A DNA stretch of 64,000 nt. It comes from Pyropia yezoensis (lineage: Eukaryota > Rhodophyta > Bangiophyceae > Bangiales > Bangiaceae). The notes under the pieces were generated by a model. The model worked only from the letters and a program-made list of their open reading frames with translations. It did not search any database and was not told where the DNA came from. The position numbers and the translations under genes are program-made. The DNA lies in assembly GCA_009829735.1 (NCBI GenBank), contig CM020618.1:33332894-33396893 (forward strand). The letters run 5' to 3'. This document shows positions 54,301 to 64,000 of this stretch, piece after piece (the stretch's first letter is position 1; every line of letters starts with the position of its first letter).

Positions 54301-57300
54301 CGGCTCGGTCGAGCCCGACACCACCGCCGCGCCCACCGTACCAAACACCGCCGCCACGGCGCCCACCGCCCCCGCCAGTATCCCCGGCTGCGTGTCCACA
54401 GACGTCGAGCCCGTCGGCGCCACCCCGGCTGCCGTCGACTCATCGTCCGCCACAGTGTCGTCCGCCGGCTCCATGCCGGCCGGCTGCTCCTCGGCGGCCT
54501 CGCCCCCAGCCGGCAGCAAGCCGGTCGGCAACAAGCCAGTCGGCTGCACGCCGGCCGGCTCCTGCTCCACCGGGTCGTCCGCCGGCTGCGAGCCGGTCGG
54601 CTGCTGCCCGGTGGGCGCAGACCCAAACCCACCCACCAGCGTCGCCGCCACCGTCTCGTCCACCGGCTGCCCGGTCGGCTGCAGCGCCGGCGTGTCGTCG
54701 GCCGGCTGCATGCCGGTGGGCTGCTGCCCGGCAGGCGCCGACCCAACGCCAGCCACCAACGTCGCCCCTACCGCGTCGTCCACCGGCTGCATGCCGGCCG
54801 GCCGCACCTCGCCCGCCCCCACCGTCACCGCCACAGTGTCGTCCGCCGGCTCCATGCCGGCCGGCTGCTCCTCGGCGGCCTCGTCCCCAGCCGGCAGCAA
54901 GCCGGTCGGCAACAAGCCAGTCGGCTGCACGCCGGCCGGCTCCTGCTCCACCGGGTCGTCCGCCGGCTGCGAGCCGGTCGGCTGCGAGCCGGCGGCCTGC
55001 TCCCCAGCCGGCACCGTGCCGGTCGCCACCAAGCCAGACGGCAGCAAGCCGGTCGGCTCGAAGCCAGGCGGCTGCGAGCCGCTCGGCTGCACGCCGCTCG
55101 GCTGCACCGCTGCCGGCTCGTCGGCCGACTGCATGCCGGTTGGCTGCACCCCGGCAGGTGCAGACCCAACACCAGCCGCCAGCGTCGCCGCCACCATGTC
55201 GCCCACCTGCTGCCCGGTCGGCTCCTGCGCCACGGGGTCCTCCGCCGGCTGCTCCCCGGTCGGCTGCTCCCCTGCGGCCTGCTGCCCAGCCGCCACCATG
55301 CCAGCCAGCACCGAGCCCACCGGCTGTACGCTGGTCGGCTCCTGCGCCGCCGCGTCGTCCGCCGGCTGCTCCCCGGTCGGCTGTGAGCCGGCGGGCTGCT
55401 CCCCAGCCGGCTCCATGCCGGTCGGCTGCGCGCCCGCCGGCTCAAAGCCGGTCGGCTGCAAGCCCGACGGCTGCACGCCAGCCGTCACCCCCGTCGGCTC
55501 CGTCGCCCCCACCCCCTCCTCGTCCGACGCTGCCTCGGTCGTCGGCGTCACCCGCGACGGCTCGGTCGTCTCACCCGGCCGCGACGGCTTGCGGCCGTCC
55601 GGCTTGGTGCCCGACGGCCGCGAGCCGCCCGCCACCGACGCCGCCAGCTCCGCGCGTGACGGCTTGCGGCCGCCCGGCTTGGCCGGCTTGGCCGGCTTGC
55701 TGTCGGCCGGGACGCCCGTCGCCTCTGTCCACGACGGGGTGTTGGTCAACCCAGCCGCCGCCACCACCGTCGCGCCCGTCGCGTCCGTCGTGTCGGCCGC
55801 CTCCTCGGGCGACTCCTCCTTCACCTCCTCGGGCGACTCCTCCTCCGCCTCATCCGGCTCGGTCGAGCCCGACACCACCGCCGCGCCCACCGTACCAAAC
55901 ACCGCCGCCACGGCGCCCACCGCCCCCGCCAGTATCCCCGGCTGCGTGTCCACAGACGTCGAGCCCGTCGGCGCCACCCCGGCTGCCGTCGACTCATCGT
56001 CCGCCACAGTGTCGTCCGCCGGCTCCATGCCGGCCGGCTGCTCCTCGGCGGCCTCGCCCCCAGCCGGCAGCAAGCCGGTCGGCAACAAGCCAGTCGGCTG
56101 CACGCCGGCCGGCTCCTGCTCCACCGGGTCGTCCGCCGGCTGCGAGCCGGTCGGCTGCTGCCCGGTGGGCGCAGACCCAAACCCACCCACCAGCGTCGCC
56201 GCCACCGTCTCGTCCACCGGCTGCCCGGTCGGCTGCAGCGCCGGCGTGTCGTCGGCCGGCTGCATGCCGGTGGGCTGCTGCCCGGCAGGCGCCGACCCAA
56301 CGCCAGCCACCAACGTCGCCCCTACCGCGTCGTCCACCGGCTGCATGCCGGCCGGCCGCACCTCGCCCGCCCCCACCGTCACCGCCACAGTGTCGTCCGC
56401 CGGCTCCATGCCGGCCGGCTGCTCCTCGGCGGCCTCGTCCCCAGCCGGCAGCAAGCCGGTCGGCAACAAGCCAGTCGGCTGCACGCCGGCCGGCTCCTGC
56501 TCCACCGGGTCGTCCGCCGGCTGCGAGCCGGTCGGCTGCGAGCCGGCGGCCTGCTCCCCAGCCGGCACCGTGCCGGTCGCCACCAAGCCAGACGGCAGCA
56601 AGCCGGTCGGCTCGAAGCCAGGCGGCTGCGAGCCGCTCGGCTGCACGCCGCTCGGCTGCACCGCTGCCGGCTCGTCGGCCGACTGCATGCCGGTTGGCTG
56701 CACCCCGGCAGGTGCAGACCCAACACCAGCCGCCAGCGTCGCCGCCACCATGTCGCCCACCTGCTGCCCGGTCGGCTCCTGCGCCACGGGGTCCTCCGCC
56801 GGCTGCTCCCCGGTCGGCTGCTCCCCTGCGGCCTGCTGCCCAGCCGCCACCATGCCAGCCAGCACCGAGCCCACCGGCTGTACGCTGGTCGGCTCCTGCG
56901 CCGCCGCGTCGTCCGCCGGCTGCTCCCCGGTCGGCTGTGAGCCGGCGGGCTGCTCCCCAGCCGGCTCCATGCCGGTCGGCTGCGCGCCCGCCGGCTCAAA
57001 GCCGGTCGGCTGCAAGCCCGACGGCTGCACGCCAGCCGTCACCCCCGTCGGCTCCGTCGCCCCCACCCCCTCCTCGTCCGACGCTGCCTCGGTCGTCGGC
57101 GTCACCCGCGACGGCTCGGTCGTCTCACCCGGCCGCGACGGCTTGCGGCCGTCCGGCTTGGTGCCCGACGGCCGCGAGCCGCCCGCCACCGACGCCGCCA
57201 GCTCCGCGCGTGACGGCTTGCGGCCGCCCGGCTTGGCCGGCTTGGCCGGCTTGCTGTCGGCCGGGACGCCCGTCGCCTCTGTCCACGACGGGGTGTTGGT

Positions 57301-60300
57301 CAACCCAGCCGCCGCCACCACCGTCGCGCCCGTCGCGTCCGTCGTGTCGGCCGCCTCCTCGGGCGACTCCTCCTTCACCTCCTCGGGCGACTCCTCCTCC
57401 GCCTCATCCGGCTCGGTCGAGCCCGACACCACCGCCGCGCCCACCGTACCAAACACCGCCGCCACGGCGCCCACCGCCCCCGCCAGTATCCCCGGCTGCG
57501 TGTCCACAGACGTCGAGCCCGTCGGCGCCACCCCGGCTGCCGTCGACTCATCGTCCGCCACAGTGTCGTCCGCCGGCTCCATGCCGGCCGGCTGCTCCTC
57601 GGCGGCCTCGCCCCCAGCCGGCAGCAAGCCGGTCGGCAACAAGCCAGTCGGCTGCACGCCGGCCGGCTCCTGCTCCACCGGGTCGTCCGCCGGCTGCGAG
57701 CCGGTCGGCTGCTGCCCGGTGGGCGCAGACCCAAACCCACCCACCAGCGTCGCCGCCACCGTCTCGTCCACCGGCTGCCCGGTCGGCTGCAGCGCCGGCG
57801 TGTCGTCGGCCGGCTGCATGCCGGTGGGCTGCTGCCCGGCAGGCGCCGACCCAACGCCAGCCACCAACGTCGCCCCTACCGCGTCGTCCACCGGCTGCAT
57901 GCCGGCCGGCCGCACCTCGCCCGCCCCCACCGTCACCGCCACAGTGTCGTCCGCCGGCTCCATGCCGGCCGGCTGCTCCTCGGCGGCCTCGTCCCCAGCC
58001 GGCAGCAAGCCGGTCGGCAACAAGCCAGTCGGCTGCACGCCGGCCGGCTCCTGCTCCACCGGGTCGTCCGCCGGCTGCGAGCCGGTCGGCTGCGAGCCGG
58101 CGGCCTGCTCCCCAGCCGGCACCGTGCCGGTCGCCACCAAGCCAGACGGCAGCAAGCCGGTCGGCTCGAAGCCAGGCGGCTGCGAGCCGCTCGGCTGCAC
58201 GCCGCTCGGCTGCACCGCTGCCGGCTCGTCGGCCGACTGCATGCCGGTTGGCTGCACCCCGGCAGGTGCAGACCCAACACCAGCCGCCAGCGTCGCCGCC
58301 ACCATGTCGCCCACCTGCTGCCCGGTCGGCTCCTGCGCCACGGGGTCCTCCGCCGGCTGCTCCCCGGTCGGCTGCTCCCCTGCGGCCTGCTGCCCAGCCG
58401 CCACCATGCCAGCCAGCACCGAGCCCACCGGCTGTACGCTGGTCGGCTCCTGCGCCGCCGCGTCGTCCGCCGGCTGCTCCCCGGTCGGCTGTGAGCCGGC
58501 GGGCTGCTCCCCAGCCGGCTCCATGCCGGTCGGCTGCGCGCCCGCCGGCTCAAAGCCGGTCGGCTGCAAGCCCGACGGCTGCACGCCAGCCGTCACCCCC
58601 GTCGGCTCCGTCGCCCCCACCCCCTCCTCGTCCGACGCTGCCTCGGTCGTCGGCGTCACCCGCGACGGCTCGGTCGTCTCACCCGGCCGCGACGGCTTGC
58701 GGCCGTCCGGCTTGGTGCCCGACGGCCGCGAGCCGCCCGCCACCGACGCCGCCAGCTCTGCGCGTGACGGCTTGCGGCCGCCCGGCTTGGCCGGCTTGGC
58801 CGGCTTGCTGTCGGCCGGGACGCCCGTCGCCTCTGTCCACGACGGGGTGTTGGTCAACCCAGCCGCCGCCACCACCGTCGCGCCCGTCGCGTCCGTCGTG
58901 TCGGCCGCCTCCTCGGGCGACTCCTCCTTCACCTCCTCGGGCGACTCCTCCTCCGCCTCATCCGGCTCGGTCGAGCCCGACACCACCGCCGCGCCCACCG
59001 TACCAAACACCGCCGCCACGGCGCCCACCGCCCCCGCCAGTATCCCCGCCTGCGTGTCCACAGACGTCGAGCCCGTCGGCGCCACCCCGGCTGCCGTCGA
59101 CTCATCGTCCGCCACAGTGTCGTCCGCCGGCTCCATGCCGGCCGGCTGCTCCTCGGCGGCCTCGCCCCCAGCCGGCAGCAAGCCGGTCGGCAACAAGCCA
59201 GTCGGCTGCACGCCGGCCGGCTCCTGCTCCACCGGGTCGTCCGCCGGCTGCGAGCCGGTCGGCTGCTGCCCGGTGGGCGCAGACCCAAACCCACCCACCA
59301 GCGTCGCCGCCACCGTCTCGTCCACCGGCTGCCCGGTCGGCTGCAGCGCCGGCGTGTCGTCGGCCGGCTGCATGCCGGTGGGCTGCTGCCCGGCAGGCGC
59401 CGACCCAACGCCAGCCACCAACGTCGCCCCTACCGCGTCGTCCACCGGCTGCATGCCGGCCGGCCGCACCTCGCCCGCCCCCACCGTCACCGCCACAGTG
59501 TCGTCCGCCGGCTCCATGCCGGCCGGCTGCTCCTCGGCGGCCTCGTCCCCAGCCGGCAGCAAGCCGGTCGGCAACAAGCCAGTCGGCTGCACGCCGGCCG
59601 GCTCCTGCTCCACCGGGTCGTCCGCCGGCTGCGAGCCGGTCGGCTGCGAGCCGGCGGCCTGCTCCCCAGCCGGCACCGTGCCGGTCGCCACCAAGCCAGA
59701 CGGCAGCAAGCCGGTCGGCTCGAAGCCAGGCGGCTGCGAGCCGCTCGGCTGCACGCCGCTCGGCTGCACCGCTGCCGGCTCGTCGGCCGACTGCATGCCG
59801 GTTGGCTGCACCCCGGCAGGTGCAGACCCAACACCAGCCGCCAGCGTCGCCGCCACCATGTCGCCCACCTGCTGCCCGGTCGGCTCCTGCGCCACGGGGT
59901 CCTCCGCCGGCTGCTCCCCGGTCGGCTGCTCCCCTGCGGCCTGCTGCCCAGCCGCCACCATGCCAGCCAGCACCGAGCCCACCGGCTGTACGCTGGTCGG
60001 CTCCTGCGCCGCCGCGTCGTCCGCCGGCTGCTCCCCGGTCGGCTGTGAGCCGGCGGGCTGCTCCCCAGCCGGCTCCATGCCGGTCGGCTGCGCGCCCGCC
60101 GGCTCAAAGCCGGTCGGCTGCAAGCCCGACGGCTGCACGCCAGCCGTCACCCCCGTCGGCTCCGTCGCCCCCACCCCCTCCTCGTCCGACGCTGCCTCGG
60201 TCGTCGGCGTCACCCGCGACGGCTCGGTCGTCTCACCCGGCCGCGACGGCTTGCGGCCGTCCGGCTTGGTGCCCGACGGCCGCGAGCCGCCCGCCACCGA

Positions 60301-63300
60301 CGCCGCCAGCTCTGCGCGTGACGGCTTGCGGCCGCCCGGCTTGGCCGGCTTGGCCGGCTTGCTGTCGGCCGGGACGCCCGTCGCCTCTGTCCACGACGGG
60401 GTGTTGGTCAACCCAGCCGCCGCCACCACCGTCGCGCCCGTCGCGTCCGTCGTGTCGGCCGCCTCCTCGGGCGACTCCTCCTTCACCTCCTCGGGCGACT
60501 CCTCCTCCGCCTCATCCGGCTCGGTCGAGCCCGACACCACCGCCGCGCCCACCGTACCAAACACCGCCGCCACGGCGCCCACCGCCCCCGCCAGTATCCC
60601 CGCCTGCGTGTCCACAGACGTCGAGCCCGTCGGCGCCACCCCGGCTGCCGTCGACTCATCGTCCGCCACAGTGTCGTCCGCCGGCTCCATGCCGGCCGGC
60701 TGCTCCTCGGCGGCCTCGCCCCCAGCCGGCAGCAAGCCGGTCGGCAACAAGCCAGTCGGCTGCACGCCGGCCGGCTCCTGCTCCACCGGGTCGTCCGCCG
60801 GCTGCGAGCCGGTCGGCTGCTGCCCGGTGGGCGCAGACCCAAACCCACCCACCAGCGTCGCCGCCACCGTCTCGTCCACCGGCTGCCCGGTCGGCTGCAG
60901 CGCCGGCGTGTCGTCGGCCGGCTGCATGCCGGTGGGCTGCTGCCCGGCAGGCGCCGACCCAACGCCAGCCACCAACGTCGCCCCTACCGCGTCGTCCACC
61001 GGCTGCATGCCGGCCGGCCGCACCTCGCCCGCCCCCACCGTCACCGCCACAGTGTCGTCCGCCGGCTCCATGCCGGCCGGCTGCTCCTCGGCGGCCTCGT
61101 CCCCAGCCGGCAGCAAGCCGGTCGGCAACAAGCCAGTCGGCTGCACGCCGGCCGGCTCCTGCTCCACCGGGTCGTCCGCCGGCTGCGAGCCGGTCGGCTG
61201 CGAGCCGGCGGCCTGCTCCCCAGCCGGCACCGTGCCGGTCGCCACCAAGCCAGACGGCAGCAAGCCGGTCGGCTCGAAGCCAGGCGGCTGCGAGCCGCTC
61301 GGCTGCACGCCGCTCGGCTGCACCGCTGCCGGCTCGTCGGCCGACTGCATGCCGGTTGGCTGCACCCCGGCAGGTGCAGACCCAACACCAGCCGCCAGCG
61401 TCGCCGCCACCATGTCGCCCACCTGCTGCCCGGTCGGCTCCTGCGCCACGGGGTCCTCCGCCGGCTGCTCCCCGGTCGGCTGCTCCCCTGCGGCCTGCTG
61501 CCCAGCCGCCACCATGCCAGCCAGCACCGAGCCCACCGGCTGTACGCTGGTCGGCTCCTGCGCCGCCGCGTCGTCCGCCGGCTGCTCCCCGGTCGGCTGT
61601 GAGCCGGCGGGCTGCTCCCCAGCCGGCTCCATGCCGGTCGGCTGCGCGCCCGCCGGCTCAAAGCCGGTCGGCTGCAAGCCCGACGGCTGCACGCCAGCCG
61701 TCACCCCCGTCGGCTCCGTCGCCCCCACCCCCTCCTCGTCCGACGCTGCCTCGGTCGTCGGCGTCACCCGCGACGGCTCGGTCGTCTCACCCGGCCGCGA
61801 CGGCTTGCGGCCGTCCGGCTTGGTGCCCGACGGCCGCGAGCCGCCCGCCACCGACGCCGCCAGCTCTGCGCGTGACGGCTTGCGGCCGCCCGGCTTGGCC
61901 GGCTTGGCCGGCTTGCTGTCGGCCGGGACGCCCGTCGCCTCTGTCCACGACGGGGTGTTGGTCAACCCAGCCGCCGCCACCACCGTCGCGCCCGTCGCGT
62001 CCGTCGTGTCGGCCGCCTCCTCGGGCGACTCCTCCTTCACCTCCTCGGGCGACTCCTCCTCCGCCTCATCCGGCTCGGTCGAGCCCGACACCACCGCCGC
62101 GCCCACCGTACCAAACACCGCCGCCACGGCGCCCACCGCCCCCGCCAGTATCCCCGGCTGCGTGTCCACAGACGTCGAGCCCGTCGGCGCCACCCCGGCT
62201 GCCGTCGACTCATCGTCCGCCACAGTGTCGTCCGCCGGCTCCATGCCGGCCGGCTGCTCCTCGGCGGCCTCGCCCCCAGCCGGCAGCAAGCCGGTCGGCA
62301 ACAAGCCAGTCGGCTGCACGCCGGCCGGCTCCTGCTCCACCGGGTCGTCCGCCGGCTGCGAGCCGGTCGGCTGCTGCCCGGTGGGCGCAGACCCAAACCC
62401 ACCCACCAGCGTCGCCGCCACCGTCTCGTCCACCGGCTGCCCGGTCGGCTGCAGCGCCGGCGTGTCGTCGGCCGGCTGCATGCCGGTGGGCTGCTGCCCG
62501 GCAGGCGCCGACCCAACGCCAGCCACCAACGTCGCCCCTACCGCGTCGTCCACCGGCTGCATGCCGGCCGGCCGCACCTCGCCCGCCCCCACCGTCACCG
62601 CCACAGTGTCGTCCGCCGGCTCCATGCCGGCCGGCTGCTCCTCGGCGGCCTCGTCCCCAGCCGGCAGCAAGCCGGTCGGCAACAAGCCAGTCGGCTGCAC
62701 GCCGGCCGGCTCCTGCTCCACCGGGTCGTCCGCCGGCTGCGAGCCGGTCGGCTGCGAGCCGGCGGCCTGCTCCCCAGCCGGCACCGTGCCGGTCGCCACC
62801 AAGCCAGACGGCAGCAAGCCGGTCGGCTCGAAGCCAGGCGGCTGCGAGCCGCTCGGCTGCACGCCGCTCGGCTGCACCGCTGCCGGCTCGTCGGCCGACT
62901 GCATGCCAGTTGGCTGCACCCCGGCAGGTGCAGACCCAACACCAGCCGCCAGCGTCGCCGCCACCATGTCGCCCACCTGCTGCCCGGTCGGCTCCTGCGC
63001 CACGGGGTCCTCCGCCGGCTGCTCCCCGGTCGGCTGCTCCCCTGCGGCCTGCTGCCCAGCCGCCACCATGCCAGCCAGCACCGAGCCCACCGGCTGTACG
63101 CTGGTCGGCTCCTGCGCCGCCGCGTCGTCCGCCGGCTGCTCCCCGGTCGGCTGTGAGCCAGCGGGCTGCTCCCCAGCCGGCTCCATGCCGGTCGGCTGCG
63201 CGCCCGCCGGCTCAAAGCCGGTCGGCTGCAAGCCCGACGGCTGCACGCCAGCCGTCACCCCCGTCGGCTCCGTCGCCCCCACCCCCTCCTCGTCCGACGC

Positions 63301-64000
63301 TGCCTCGGTCGTCGGCGTCACCCGCGACGGCTCGGTCGTCTCACCCGGCCGCGACGGCTTGCGGCCGTCCGGCTTGGTGCCCGACGGCCGCGAGCCGCCC
63401 GCCACCGACGCCGCCAGCTCCGCGCGTGACGGCTTGCGGCCGCCCGGCTTGGCCGGCTTGGCCGGCTTGCTGTCGGCCGGGACGCCCGTCGCCTCTGTCC
63501 ACGACGGGGTGTTGGTCAACCCAGCCGCCGCCACCACCGTCGCGCCCGTCGCGTCCGTCGTGTCGGCCGCCTCCTCGGGCGACTCCTCCTTCACCTCCTC
63601 GGGCGACTCCTCCTCCGCCTCATCCGGCTCGGTCGAGCCCGACACCACCGCCGCGCCCACCGTACCAAACACCGCCGCCACGGCGCCCACCGCCCCCGCC
63701 AGTATCCCCGCCTGCGTGTCCACAGACGTCGAGCCCGTCGGCGCCACCCCGGCTGCCGTCGACTCATCGTCCGCCACAGTGTCGTCCGCCGGCTCCATGC
63801 CGGCCGGCTGCTCCTCGGCGGCCTCGCCCCCAGCCGGCAGCAAGCCGGTCGGCAACAAGCCAGTCGGCTGCACGCCGGCCGGCTCCTGCTCCACCGGGTC
63901 GTCCGCCGGCTGCGAGCCGGTCGGCTGCTGCCCGGTGGGCGCAGACCCAAACCCACCCACCAGCGTCGCCGCCACCGTCTCGTCCACCGGCTGCCCGGTC
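33880..64000 (-). CDS. giant tandem-repeat protein, N-terminus outside window
   Basis: About 10,000 codons in the window, stop TAA at 33882-33880, start beyond 64000. N to C: sixteen landmark copies of a 518-residue unit rich in Q-P-T-G / E-P-A-G pentapeptides; four copies of a 295-residue unit; about 40 degenerate W-x-x-V-G-G repeats. I recognise no family. The 518 unit has no Cys, His or Tyr in the copies read. It carries a 25-residue hydrophobic Gly/Ala/Val stretch, an acidic block (EAEEESPEEVKEESPEE) and a basic block (SKPAKPAKPGGRKPSRA). Coding is supported by unit lengths divisible by three (1554, 885, 117) and by the minus frame alone staying open through the diverged tail. Ten one-base indels (39009 and 45.97-48.41 kb) break the frame locally but sum to zero. 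A secreted or surface matrix protein is a guess from composition only. Confidence 0.7.
36361..40001 (-). repeat. 885-bp (295-residue) tandem repeat, four copies plus a fragment
   Basis: Unit starts (word CACCGAGCCAGTCGG) fall at 36361, 37246, 38131, 39017 and 39902. The third unit is 886 bp because of one extra A at about 39009. Copies are nearly identical (differences at 39863 and 39927, for example). Each unit encodes a Gln-rich segment (LQPAGQQQQPTPQQPTG), Q-L-T-G-M-Q-P and ATLVAGVGSAP motifs shared with the 518-residue unit, then W-x-x-V-G-G motifs shared with the tail. Confidence 0.92.
40002..64000 (-). repeat. 1554-bp (518-residue) tandem repeat, about 15.4 units, continuing past window
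   Basis: A landmark at the hydrophobic segment (word CCGCCAGTATCCCC) recurs sixteen times from about 40270 to 63705. Spacing is 1554 bp except 1671 (a 117-bp duplication) for the left-most pair, 1552 and 1555 where indels lie. Units are close to identical, with scattered single-base variants shared by subsets of copies. Inside each unit the motif AATL-x2-G-x-GSAP occurs three times and pentapeptide Q-P-T-G-x dominates, so the unit itself grew by smaller duplications. Confidence 0.95.
41196..41429 (-). repeat. 117-bp (39-residue) duplication inside one 1554-bp unit
   Basis: 41196-41312 and 41313-41429 are tandem near-copies starting ATGCCAGCCAGCACCGAGCC, with a few substitutions. Found only in the left-most unit. 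The length is a multiple of three, so the reading frame is kept. Confidence 0.9.

Noticed and set aside
40002-64000. CRISPR-like or satellite array
   Set aside because: Units are 1554 bp, contiguous and without spacers, and keep a reading frame; a coding tandem repeat explains this better.
1-64000. Bacterial or phage origin
   Set aside because: Chromodomain gypsy elements, a DIRS-order retrotransposon and very large GC-rich repeat proteins are eukaryotic features; no operons or ribosome-binding sites are seen.

Overview
The window is eukaryotic, GC-rich and dominated by repeats. It holds at least five decayed LTR-retrotransposon pieces of the Ty3/gypsy superfamily, one DIRS-order (tyrosine-recombinase) retrotransposon, long triplet-rich low-complexity tracts, and one enormous tandem-repeat gene that runs off the right edge. 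There is no operon structure, bacterial gene, tRNA, rRNA or CRISPR array. A GC-rich alga (Bangiales-type red algae are one possibility) or another repeat-rich protist would fit, but nothing here fixes the taxon, so the organism is inference.

Layout. 1-3675 (minus): truncated gypsy element I, with gag, a canonical -1 frameshift heptamer, protease and reverse transcriptase. 4176-16568: a nest of elements flanked by two near-identical direct repeats of about 880 bp (likely LTRs). Inside lie plus-strand element II (gag, protease, RT, broken near 9.0 kb), an unrecognised gag-like reading frame III (9.3-11.7 kb), minus-strand chromovirus IV (11.8-15.2 kb, RT deleted), and a plus-strand chromodomain tail that ends in a polypurine tract and LTR. 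16.6-18.0 kb: a further gag remnant (V). 18835-24436 (minus): a DIRS-order element with split direct repeats (A1, internal ORFs, B1-A2-B2), carrying gag-like, RT/RNase H/methylase-like and tyrosine recombinase frames. 24.5-33.8 kb: GGN/GCN-rich and degenerate minisatellite DNA with no gene that I can defend.

33880-64000 (minus) is the most striking part. It is one reading frame of about 10,000 codons with its start outside the window, made of three nested repeat classes. From N to C these are sixteen copies of a 518-residue (1554-bp) unit, four copies of a 295-residue (885-bp) unit that combines both flanking styles, and a tail of roughly 20-residue W-x-x-V-G-G repeats. The frame is broken only by ten single-base indels relative to sister copies. 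These sum exactly to zero, nine are packed into 2.4 kb, and several fall in homopolymers, so I read them mainly as consensus errors in one continuous gene. I recognise no family for this protein; an extracellular or cell-surface matrix role is only a guess.
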